DNA of 60,413 nucleotides, from positions 1 to 60,413 of the forward strand of contig JASJZC010000014.1 of NCBI GenBank assembly GCA_037178855.1, given 5' to 3'. Positions 1 through 8,701 of the stretch are shown here, one piece after another. The notes under the pieces were generated by a model that saw nothing but the letters and a program-made list of their open reading frames with translations, searched no databases and was not told where the DNA came from. Positions within the stretch are counted from its first letter, which is position 1; each line of letters starts with the position of its first letter. The position numbers and the translations under genes were made by a program. The DNA is from Oscheius sp. JU75 (lineage: Eukaryota > Nematoda > Chromadorea > Rhabditida > Rhabditidae).

Positions 1-431
1 TCCTGCAGAAATCGGCTCCGTCTATGCAGTTCTTCTTTTCGCAAACCAGATTCTCGCCCTGCCAGCCGGAATGGTGGGTGACCGCTGGGGCTTTCGTTTT
101 ACCCATGATCCTGGGGTGTCTTACCGATGCCGCATCCTATCTTATCCTTGCCTTCAGCACGGGCGGTGAAGGTGCGTATGGCGGCGGTCGGTATCGGACT
201 GGGCGGATGCCTGTTCAGCACCAACGCACGCGCTGAGCTGCTGAGCTATACCAGGGGACGACAAAAGCCGGACCGCACGGGTGCAGGGGCGAGTTTCTTC
301 GCTGGACGAATATCGGGGCGCTGCTGGGACCACTTCTGGGCTTCGCAGTCCTTAAAAGCGATATGCAACGCTCGCCCTTCGTGATGTTTGCTGCAGCGGA
401 ATTGCTGCTGCTGGTCCCGATTTGTGCTTGA
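1..431 (+). pseudogene. MFS transporter, N-terminal half (broken, cut by window edge)
   Basis: Reading frames switch through this stretch, but together they give membrane segments of a major facilitator transporter. The opening frame reads VYAVLLFANQILALP followed by AGMVGDRWGFR, which fits the loop 2-3 signature GxxxDRxGxR of the superfamily. A later frame gives TNIGALLGPLLGFAVL and ends PFVMFAAAELLLLVPICA before a TGA. At least two frameshifts separate these pieces. The 5' end lies outside the window. The substrate cannot be read. Its position ahead of kinase, ligase and decarboxylase-like genes suggests a product exporter, which is inference. Confidence 0.6.
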
Positions 432-732
432 AAGTCTGCGAACCCCCAAGAATCCGGTAAATTTGGTGGTCTGGCCCCGTCAAATTTGCCTTCCCCTTCT
501 TCCCACCTATTGGCGCCAGTTTACTCTGCTGCATCTCCTGGCGGCAATCCGGTCAGACTTGCTGCCAGTACGCCGGTCTTTCCCATATATTTTTGATACT
601 ATTCTCCACAGACCCGCAGACAATTCCATTGCGCAGCTTCTGCAGAACCTTGTCATTATCGTTTTACAAACGTGGTTTTCAGTCAGACTACTTTCAGCTT
701 CCCAATTAAAAAACCTCACTGGTTATGTCAGG

Positions 733-1090
733 CGTTTTGCTGTTCTGCCTGATCCGGACTGGCTACCTTTTCCACGAGTTCAGGCTGGCTTTTTGCATTG
801 AGTGGGCTGTTTTGGGTATGTCAGGTTATTGCAACCACGGCTATCTATAACGGTGTAATTTTTATGGGGACACCGAAAGGAAAAGCGGCTGCGTTCGGCC
901 TTTCAAAACTTGTTCTTGCAATCAGTACCTTTTTGCATTCTCAAGTCTGTGCCAATGATCCTGTATGCTGGCAAAGGTTGTTCGAATGTCAGGTACAGAC
1001 GATCGTATCGTTCTTGTCCCTCATGTCCGGCTTCACGCTGTTTGCAATATTCTTCAGATTTGTTCGCGAGAGGAGGCTTAAATTGATCGC
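733..1090 (+). pseudogene. Possible C-terminal half of the same MFS transporter
   Basis: The frame around 790-1075 gives hydrophobic segments (SGLFWVCQVIATTAIYNGVI, then a second near SFLSLMSGFTLFAIFF) separated by a TPKGKAAAFGLSK loop. That loop resembles the TP-x-x-x-R/K-G-x-A-x-G loop between late MFS helices. The 430-730 stretch upstream has no clean frame. I read this as the decayed second half of the transporter that begins before position 1. An unrelated small membrane protein is also possible. Confidence 0.3.
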
Positions 1091-1102
1091 CGGCGTCGCA
1101 TC

Positions 1103-2085
1103 ATGGTCGGAACGTTCCGTTTATCTCGCCTTCTGGATCAGCAATTCGGTGCGAGCTGGTCAGTCGATGACACAGCGCGCCCACGCAGCGGTCTCGCCAA
1201 TTACATAATGGCCGTCCGCGCGGGTGCATCGCTCTATTTTGCCAAATTTTTTACCGATCCGATCGCCAGCCAGCGCGAGGCTACAGCTCTGCGATTTCTC
1301 GCGAAAACCCCTTTCCGGCTCCGCCCGTCATCGCCTGTGATTTTAAATTTCTTCTTTTAAAGTCGGTGGGGATACCTGTGCCGGCAGAAAGCAGGTCGGC
1401 TGCCGAACTTGTTCAGATCGGTCAGACACTGCAGCGCCTGCATTCCCTTGACACAAGTGAACTGGATCCGGTCAATTTTCGCGGCTCTCAGGCAGATCGT
1501 CTGGACCGGCGCTTTCGTGCGTGTTTTACAAAAATTCCCGCCCGTCGTTCACTTCTTCATGGCGACATTACATGGTCGAATGTTGTCTTCAACAAAACAG
1601 AGCATATCGTCCTCATCGACTTCGAAGAGGCCGCACTTGGCGACCCCCTCGTTGATCTGAGTATCGCGGCCGTCGAGTGCTGCTGGAACCCGCGCTTTGC
1701 GCGGCGGTTTGAAACAGCAGTCATGCATATGATCGAAGGCTACAATCAGCCCGGCATGTACAGCCGCCTCCTCGCGGTTCCTGCAGAGGCAAAGGCATCC
1801 GCATGCGAGCTGGCTGCAGAAGAGCTGTTGTCGTGGTCAAGGACTAATGGTCAGTATGCTCTGTCGCAGAAATATATCACGTTTATTGACTTTATAAGAC
1901 GCAGGAGATCTTCGATGCTGACCCGCGCTTCGCGCGTTACCAGTGTTCTCACCATTCAGATGGTCAGTGCTGCCAGCCAGCATCCCCTGATGCCATTTAT
2001 ATCGTCACTGTCCTGCCAGTTTCGCCAAACACGCGGTCTGGACCATGCCGGACACCAGCCCAGGTCGCTGTACCACGATCCATAG
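1103..2085 (+). pseudogene. APH-fold phosphotransferase (aminoglycoside/choline kinase-like)
   Basis: One frameshift near 1315 splits this gene. The first frame begins MVGTFRLSRLLDQQFGASW and carries the N-lobe, with a plausible ATP-lobe Lys in SLYFAKFF. The second frame holds the catalytic loop LLHGDITWSNVVF (HGD-x4-N) and the metal-binding motif LIDFEEAALGDPLVDLS (DFE-x4-GDP-x2-D), both hallmarks of the APH/choline-kinase fold. The active-site residues are intact. The reading after about 1910 looks unlike the family and may be another slip. The family phosphorylates small molecules such as sugars, choline or antibiotics, and the substrate here is unknown. It lies 75 bases before the ligase-like gene. 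Confidence 0.7.
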
Positions 2086-2159
2086 ATAGCTGTTCAGCGC
2101 CACTTCCCGAGTTGAGATGTCTGCGTCAGAAGCACGGGCGTACTGCCGCAATCCGGACA

Positions 2160-3093
2160 ATGGCCTGCGCGATGAATGTCGAAGCCACCATTGGAATAGA
2201 AAAAGAATATGCCTGCATAACGTCGATCGCTGACGAACAATATTATGTCCTTGCAGGTGCAACTTTTTCTTGATGCGCTGCAAACGCTGATCGCCGATAT
2301 GGGCTGGCGCATGATCCCCGAATACAGTCACGCTCTGCTGGAAGTCATCTCGGCACCCGTTGCTGCAAGCCAAATCCAAAATCTCATAAACGATCTGCAA
2401 ACGATTGATATTATTATAGCTTCTGCGGAATTTGAAATCGACAACGGAGCACGTGTCTGGCTGTCTGATAAACATTCGACCCTTCTGAAGCATTTCGTGC
2501 GACCGGATGGAACAGTGACAACCGACCTCTGTGAAATTTTAATCGATATTGAAGACAGACAGGAACTCGAACGATTAATTGCAACGCTGCCGCCGCCAGC
2601 ATTTATGGACTGCAATGTTCAGGATGCAGCCCTTCGCTTCGCTGGCTTTACAGCGTTGAACCTGACAGTTTCTCATCTGAGCTGGACGGTGGCAGCGGTC
2701 CTGCAGAACGAGAAAAAATCGCAGGATTTTTGGTCGATGGATGTTTAACCGGGCAGCTCAGTTACAAAAGCAATTCGGCAGGTCACGCTCAGCTTCGGGT
2801 GCACACGGAATGCTGCATCAGGCTTTGCAAACTGGATTACGGGTGACTTTGAGAACGTTATCGAACAATGTTCCGCTGATATTATTGGCAACATCTACGG
2901 CACCGGTGAATACAGCGACTGGACCTTTAAAGAGAAAACAAACTATGTCGTGCGCCCAAGGATTATCGGCGCAAACGTCTGTGCCGAGTTTCGCTGCCTG
3001 GGCAGTGACACCAATATTCGGATAATCCGCGATATTATGCTGTCGCTGACCCAGGATGCGCAGTACCTCTTCAGGGATATGTCGTCATGCTAG
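2160..3093 (+). pseudogene. Glutamate-cysteine-ligase / amidoligase-like enzyme (broken)
   Basis: The first frame, from ATG 2160 or 2172, reads NVEATIGIEKEYACITSIAD and slips in the T-run at 2264-2268. The next frame continues LDALQTLIADMGWRMIPEYS and HALLEVISAPVAA. A G-I/V-E-x-E start followed by an E-x3-ALLEV-x-SAP strand is the pattern of the GCS2/amidoligase superfamily, which makes ATP-dependent carboxylate-amine bonds. A TAA lies at 2746-2748. The same frame then resumes with QVTLSFGCTR and VCAEFRCLGSDTNIRII, matching the family's late EFR strand. Between about 2650 and 2765 an alternative frame is also coherent. The stop overlaps the start of the next gene by 7 bases. The superfamily assignment is by motif only and the substrate is unknown. 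Confidence 0.42.
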
Positions 3094-3492
3094 TTCATAA
3101 ACACCCTGATTGTCCGCTCCGAAATATCAAGGCCACCGCGTACCTGCGACATCGGCAGAACTGTCCTCTGGCTGAGATCTCTTATCCGGAAAAAATTAAT
3201 ATGAAAAATTCTGCTGGGGCCGTACGCCACTTACGCCACTACTCCAGGTAACCGGGGTATGACGGTCGCAGCGCTCATTGAAACAAGTCATGTCGTGCTT
3301 CACACATGGGATGAGTGCAAGCCACCGGTTCTCCAGCTTGATGTCTATTCCTGCGCCCCCTTCCCGATCGGGGTGGTGATGTCCGAGCTGCAGTTTTTCA
3401 TACCCTCTAAAATCGAATATAAATATCTTGATCAGGAACACTCTCTGATCGAAGTGAACGCTGACTGTCAGGTGCCGTTGCCTGACCATTAG
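3087..3492 (+). pseudogene. S-adenosylmethionine decarboxylase-like pyruvoyl enzyme (broken)
   Basis: The product reads ALIETSHVVLHTWDE and then PVLQLDVYSCAPFPIG. Bacterial AdoMet decarboxylases carry the same S-H-[IL]-x2-HTWPE strand, in which the Ser becomes the pyruvoyl cofactor by self-cleavage, and a D-V/I-[FY]-[ST]-C strand with the catalytic Cys. Here the Ser and Cys are both present. The start ATG at 3087 overlaps the stop of the ligase-like gene, so the two were co-translated. One slip in the A-run near 3203 separates the N-terminus from KILLGPYATYATT. The C-terminus ends normally. In ordinary metabolism the enzyme feeds spermidine synthesis. Beside a ligase and kinases it may instead build an aminopropyl-containing product, which is inference. 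Confidence 0.55.
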
Positions 3493-3593
3493 TGATCATG
3501 CGTTTCCGCCCGTCAGAGTCACTGGTCGGGGCAACGCCCGTCGATCGGCCGACCTGATAAGATATGTCATGAATTACAAAAGGGTGAATTTGC

Positions 3594-3611
3594 ATAGTCT
3601 TAACAGACTAT
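3594..3611. terminator. Short hairpin after the decarboxylase-like gene
   Basis: ATAGTCT and AGACTAT form a perfect 7-base-pair stem with a TAAC loop, about 100 bases after the stop at 3492. No T-run follows, so termination is a guess. Confidence 0.25.
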
Positions 3612-3689
3612 ACAACCCGATGGCAGTAAGGATGTCAAAGCGTGCAGGCAAACACGCCTGGAAATTTTTATCAATCGGATGAGACAGGG

Positions 3690-4280
3690 TTTTCCCTGAC
3701 CTGGGTCGTGTGACGCAAGGCATCGTAAGAGTGGATAATGCCGTTCGTCGTCCACCAACATTCCACTCCTTTTGTGCAGGCGGTTCTCATCTGTCTCCAG
3801 ATGCCAGGTTTCACTGGAGCTCCGCGCTCGCCAGGTTCCGACGAAACAGGTCGCGACATAGTCTCCTATTCAGAAAGCGATGACCCTAGGAATCTGGACT
3901 GATATAATGACGACCTATTCATAGAGGCAACCTCGCTGTTCCGGTGCTATCATGATGCCAACAGCACTATGCTGATGGTGCCGTCAGTCCTGACTGTTGC
4001 GCTTGAAGTCATTGGCCACGATGACCTTTCCCCCTGCTATTTCGTGTTCCTGGAAGGAAAACCAATAGCAATCATCGATTTTGATGCCGCTTGCTCCGTT
4101 ACACGAATCCATGACATGGGCTATGCTGTATGGATGTGACATCGCAGAGTGACGCGAGAAATATCGACTGGTGGTCTTCTCGTCGGCGTACGGACCGGCA
4201 TCAGACCAACGTGTGTTGTCCGGGCAATCATATGCCGGCAGATCTTTCTCCTTGCGCAGGCGAAACGCGTCGGTGACGCA
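3690..4280 (+). pseudogene. Second APH-fold phosphotransferase, decayed
   Basis: The pieces GRVTQGIVRVDNAVRRP, MPGFTGAPRSPGSDETGRDI and VIGHDDLSPCYFVFLEGK followed by PIAIIDFDAA match, in order, the N-lobe, hinge and catalytic region of aminoglycoside-phosphotransferase-family kinases. The family motif is H-x-D-x4-N. Here the metal-binding Asn position is Tyr (HDDLSPCY). An in-frame TGA sits at 3900-3902, and slips occur near 3750 and 4137. Beyond 4139 only a fragment (RLVVFSSAYG) is recognisable. Loss of an essential residue plus a nonsense codon makes this a genuine pseudogene and not a sequencing artefact. It is not a recent duplicate of the kinase at 1103, since the sequences differ strongly. 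Confidence 0.6.
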
Positions 4281-4599
4281 TAAAGGGCGCATTGGCTGGC
4301 CGGTTGTCTCCATTGGACCAGGCATAATTTAGAAACGCAAGTCCGCCAAAGCGCGTCCCAGTCAGATTGAACTCTTCGAAATGCTGTGTTTGTTGGATGC
4401 CGTACATATCTGATCACGGCTCTTGCGATGCTGCTCACAGGCCAGGGTAGCGCATTATGGTGTAGACTCGCCCATCCTTTGATGCTTGCTCATTGCAGGT
4501 GATGTGGAGGACCCTGGCAGATGCCTCTGTTTGCTACTGCCATAAACTGACAGTATGGCTGTGTATTTCTGTTGCCGTTCAACTTCAACGGAGCCCATC

Positions 4600-4973
4600 A
4601 TGAACGGGTCTGATACACTCCTCCTCTACGTCGCAAACGTTTCTCACAGTGTCGGCTTCTATACCAGCCTGCTCGATCAGGCTCCGGTCGAGGAAAGTGC
4701 AACTTTTGCGTTGTTTATTCTTCCGTCGGGCCTCGCAATGGGATTGTGGGCCAGTACCGGTGTGCAGCCTGTCCCTTTGGCCGGCGGTGGAGGCTATGAA
4801 CTCGGCTTTAAAGCCGCTGACCCGGACGCGATCGATCAGATGTGCCTCGCATGGAAGGCAAGGGTGCCGTTATCGCCTTACCACCTTCTGATCTCGAATT
4901 CGGGCGAAGCTTCGTTGCCCTGGACCCCGACGGCCATCGCCTGTGCGTTTATGCGCTTACGGACGTTCAGTGA
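4600..4973 (+). pseudogene. VOC (glyoxalase/bleomycin-resistance fold) protein
   Basis: From ATG 4600 the frame reads MNGSDTLLLYVANVSHSVGF and YTSLLDQAPVEES, a typical first beta-alpha-beta module of vicinal-oxygen-chelate proteins. The PSGLAMGLW strand and GGGYELGFK follow. A single slip near 4863 moves the ending into another frame that reads [17 protein letters not shown], the classical VOC C-terminal strand. The stop TGA shares bases with the ATG of the EVE gene, so the two are translationally coupled. Function within this large family cannot be assigned. Confidence 0.65.
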
Positions 4974-5444
4974 TGACGCAAGCGCATCACTGGATCGCTG
5001 TTGCATCGGCAGAGCATGTTGCACTCGGCCGGCGCCACGGTTTTATGCAGGTCTGCCATGGGAGGGCTGCACCATTGCGCCGCGTTTCTCCGGGAGACTG
5101 CGTAATCTACTACTCACCCACAACCAGCTTTAAAGGGAAGTGAACGCCTGCAGGCATTCACAGCAATCGGTACTGTCCGGGAGGGCAATCCTTATCAGCC
5201 TGATCCGGGACAGCTGCTTTCAGACCATGGCGGCGTGATATTGACTGGCGTTTGTCGTGTTGTCCTGATCAGGCCCCTGCTCTCCCAGCTTTCCTTTACA
5301 CAAAATGAGTGCAATTGGGGCTATAAGTTTCGCTTCGGTCTGTTCATGATCACTGCGACAGATGCCGAAAAGATCACCAGAGCAATGACTTCCCTAAGTA
5401 TGGCTATAGAAACACGTGAGCGTGAGTCATATCACTTCGGTTGA
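4973..5444 (+). pseudogene. EVE-domain (UPF0310) protein
   Basis: The frame starting at ATG 4973 reads [20 protein letters not shown] and then [20 protein letters not shown], characteristic of EVE domains related to PUA/YTH folds. A slip near 5137 is followed in another frame by LQAFTAIGTV and REGNPYQPDPGQ. A second slip near 5220 leads to a terminal frame with NWGYKFRFGLF. The family is about 140-150 residues long and the three pieces cover that length. EVE domains are thought to bind modified bases, and some sit in defence loci. Here it is simply coupled to a VOC gene. Confidence 0.65.
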
Positions 5445-6059
5445 CTGGTACGATAAGCGCATCGCGATCTGAGTAGGGTGGCGCTGCTGCTGTATAAGCG
5501 ACCGCATTCAGCAACCCCCTGCACCACATCGCGATCACCAGACGGTGTGAACCCAACAGGGTTTGTGCCGCGTCGCCGATAAACGTTCCTCCCGGGAGGG
5601 CTTGCCCCTACGTGACGCTCTTCGCAACAAACTCATCATGATTGACGCTGTTTCCATCTTGTTTGTCGCCCTACAGATGGGAATTGCTGCAGCGGAAGCC
5701 GCAATCTTGCAGGGTTCCCGATCTTGTTAAAATATGCTGGTCGACATGAGCGTGCCCTATCTCAATATTAAAGTATAAGTAAAGTTAGATAAAGCATTTT
5801 TGATTGAATTAAAGTATCACTTTACAATTCTTTACAGAAAACATATGTTTTACTCGATAGTATCCGGTGCCATGGTCCTTATTAATAATACCTTTATCAA
5901 AAGAAATGATATTTGTTAAAATTTTACATTTATAATCGGCGGATAGCCATAATGGTATTTTGATTACGTTTGCATTAGTAGTCACTGATCCATGTCGTGA
6001 TCATAATTTTTCCATTGCTCAGGTGCTGACCGTCATTTGCAGGCGTATGGAGATATCCT
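5445..6059. other. Gene-free stretch before the OmpA-like gene
   Basis: No frame longer than a shadow is coherent here. The last 330 bases are markedly AT-rich and probably contain the promoter of the outer-membrane gene that follows. I could not pick a convincing -35/-10 pair. Confidence 0.4.
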
Positions 6060-7454
6060 ATGAAAGCATTCCTGACGCTCGTCTCGGCAGCCTGCGCAGC
6101 CTTTCTCGGCTGGTCAGCTGTTACCAAGAAAGCGCCGCAGATCGAAACTGACATTCGGCAGCGCACCACCGAAGCCCTCAATCCTGTCAGTCCCGGCGTC
6201 GAGGCCATCATCGATGGTCGCAACGTTCTATTGCGTGGCCCTCAGGCCAACGCTGAGGCGAAAACCCGCACTCTGGAAATTGCGCGTCAGGTATGGGGCG
6301 CACTCGGACCCGCAGATGGATTATGGGTACCTGACGCATCCAGCACAAACGAACTCGTCAGCGTTGAGAAAAAAAGCGACGGTGACGTCACCGTCGCCGG
6401 TGTGATTGGTGCGGACAGTCTCGGCGGGTTAACCAGTGCGGTGACACAGAAACATCGCCTTCCTTCCACAATGAGGTCGTTACAGGCCGGGAATTCCCGG
6501 CTCAGTAACGTCACTGAAGCCATCGGCGCACTGGGATTGCTCGATGCCGGAACATTGCTTATGCGCCCGGATCGAACCGTGCTGACAAGGGCAGACCACG
6601 CAGCAATCCGTAGCGGATAGTGTCATCAGTCTGGCAGCCACTCAATCCCCGCAGTGGCAGACTCAGATCCTGGGCCCTCAAACCGCCGAACAGGCCAGCG
6701 CAGCAACAACACCTGCAGCCAGTCTTCTCATCACAAAGGGACCCAATAACACGTTGGTTGCCAATGGCGACGTTGAAGACGATGGTCAGAAACAACTCCT
6801 GCTCACCGCACTGAAAGCCACGGCGAGCGGTCCGGTAATCGACAATCTGAGCGTTAAGAATGCCCTATGCCCGATGACTGGGGCGCGCGGTTTACCACCG
6901 GCATCAGCGCTCTTAAAAATCTCAATGCGGGTACGCTTGTGCTCAGTGGTTCTCAGTCTCTGATCAGTGGCAATGGCGACACGTCAACGATCAGAACAGT
7001 GCGCGACCATCTGCCTTCCGGCTGGCTGAGCAATCTCTTGCCGTCCGGCAACGGCCAGAACAACCAGAAATCAGCACGTCGGCCCGGTTCATGCCCATCA
7101 GTTGATGCGCGGCTTAAACAGGGCACCACGATCTTGTTTGATACCGGCTCCTCCACAGTCGCCTCACAGGACCGCAACCTGCTCGGTTTATTCGCCGCCT
7201 CTCTGACGCCCTGCGCCGGAACAGGCACCGTGACCGTGACGGGTCATACCGACAGCACCGGCTCCGATAAACTCAATGGCTGGCTCAGCAGACAAAGAGC
7301 GCTCGCCGTGCGTGAAATTCTGACCGCCCGTGGACTTTCTGCGGCAAATATCCGGGTTGAGGCAAAGGGGAAAACGCAGCCCGCAGTTTCCAATGCCACC
7401 ACAGACACGCGTGCGCACAACCGCCGTGTGACCTTGCAGTGGAATGACCGTTAA
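6060..7454 (+). pseudogene. OmpA-family outer-membrane/peptidoglycan-binding protein
   Basis: The N-terminus (MKAFLTLVSAACAAFLGWSA) is a signal or anchor sequence. It is followed by a BON-like segment (GVEAIIDGRNVLLRGPQAN) of the kind seen in ArfA-type OmpA proteins. Slips near 6590 and 6865 interrupt the middle. The C-terminal frame is intact and carries the OmpA module: TILFDTGSSTVASQ, TVTVTGHTDSTGS, then LSRQRALAVREILTARGL and a closing AHNRRVTLQW. The Asp and Arg that bind diaminopimelate (GHTD, HNRR) are present. It lies 20 bases before the helix-hairpin-helix membrane gene, so the pair looks like an operon acting at the cell envelope. Confidence 0.75.
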
Positions 7455-7474
7455 CAGTTAAACGAGGATTTATC

Positions 7475-7990
7475 ATGACCTATTTATTGACCCAAATGTG
7501 GCTTTACATGCTCGGTGCCGGACTGCTTGGACTGCTTCTCGGCTGGATCATCTGGGTAAGTCAAAAACATCGCCTGTTTCAGCTTGGTCAGGCACTGTCG
7601 TCCGCTGAAACCGATCGTGACCGGTACAAATCTGAACTCGAGACATGCAACAGGACGTGCAGCGCGCAAAAGGTGCAGCTCGACCGCTTCTCCGTACGAT
7701 CATCAGCATTCAGCGGCTCCGCGGATTTACCGGCCGCCAAAGACGATTTGAGACGTCTCATCGGCATTGGCCCAATCAATGAGGGGCTGCTCAATAAAGC
7801 GGGCATCACGACTTTCGCGCAGATTGCCAGCTGGAGCCCTGCTGATATTGCTGAGGTTGAACACATGCTGCAGTTTGGTGGCAGAGTCGAGCGCGAACAA
7901 TGGGTAACCCAGGCCGGGCTTCTTGCCTCCGGTGACGAAGAAGAGTTTCTCCGTCGTTTCCCAACCGCGGCATCCGACACTAACACCTAA
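7475..7990 (+). CDS. Membrane-anchored helix-hairpin-helix protein, intact
   Basis: This 171-residue frame is uninterrupted. Residues about 9-27 form one membrane helix (LGAGLLGLLLGWIIW). Residues 40-72 are a charged, probably coiled segment with two Cys. Residues 90-130 carry a helix-hairpin-helix motif (DDLRRLIGIGPINEGLLNKA) like that of 'LRR-I-GIG-P' DNA-binding proteins, followed by FAQIASWSPADIAEVE. A clear GAGG ribosome site precedes the ATG. Alphaproteobacteria often encode such proteins next to an OmpA-like protein with an N-terminal BON region. The partner role is unknown. Confidence 0.75.
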   Translation: MTYLLTQMWLYMLGAGLLGLLLGWIIWVSQKHRLFQLGQALSSAETDRDRYKSELETCNRTCSAQKVQLDRFSVRSSAFSGSADLPAAKDDLRRLIGIGPINEGLLNKAGITTFAQIASWSPADIAEVEHMLQFGGRVEREQWVTQAGLLASGDEEEFLRRFPTAASDTNT

Positions 7991-8030
7991 AGCCTGCCCG
8001 GTGCGCTGAACAGGCCTGTTACCGGGGGCA

Positions 8031-8066
8031 GCGTCTCCGGCCATCTCTGACCATGGCCGGAGACGC
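8031..8066. terminator. Perfect 14-base-pair hairpin
   Basis: GCGTCTCCGGCCAT and ATGGCCGGAGACGC form a perfect stem around an 8-base loop, starting 40 bases after the stop at 7990. A weaker GC-rich inverted repeat (CCGGT/ACCGG) lies just upstream. No T-run follows, so it may terminate transcription with Rho help or stabilise the mRNA end. Confidence 0.5.
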
Positions 8067-8099
8067 AAACACGTCGCATCCGGCCCGCTCGCAAGACCG

Positions 8100-8570
8100 G
8101 CGCCCCCTGTCTGTTGAAAATATGTCATTGTGACTGTGCGGAGGAGAGCCCGTCCCCCCGTGGGCCCAATCCCGAACGAGAGCAAGGGCCTCCTCCGCCT
8201 GGTCATCAACCTGAACAGTTGCCCACGTGCCGCGAAGTCCGAAACGCTGCATTGTATCAGCGAAACCCCAGTCCCCGGCCTTTTCAGCACTTAAAATCCG
8301 ATCACGGCTCGCCTCTGCTCACAGTCATAAGCGCTGCGCCCGCAATGATCCGTGTCAAGCTGTGTCATGCAATATGCGTATCGGACGAAGCTGACCGGCA
8401 GCAAACTTCACCAGTCACCTGTAATCAGCGCAAGCCAGTCCGGTTCAGCCACACAAACAGCAGTACGGCCCTGCCGACGCATGGCACTCACCTGTCCTGA
8501 CGCCACAGAAACCAGCGGTTTAGCTGTTCAGTTGCAGTGTCCGGCCAGCATTCGCCCGCAAGTCATGGGT
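8100..8570 (-). pseudogene. Possible decayed minus-strand gene of unknown function
   Basis: On the minus strand a coherent segment reads AEKAGDWGFADTMQRFGLRG and then TWATVQVDDQAEEALALVRD. Upstream in another frame it reads MRRQGRTAVCVAEPDWLALI. These look more like protein than the plus-strand readings do, but stops and frame changes fall between them and I recognise no family. The remaining sequence up to 8700 is AT-rich leader of the autotransporter gene. Confidence 0.25.
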
Positions 8571-8701
8571 CGCTTTACATGCGCGCCGGGATAAAAAGCT
8601 GTTAATTCAATGAATGAAAGTGAATATTAGAATTAAAACCGTTACTATTAAATATAAACCCGTGGCATATTCTTGATTATAATATATTAGAGGGATGTAT
8701 T

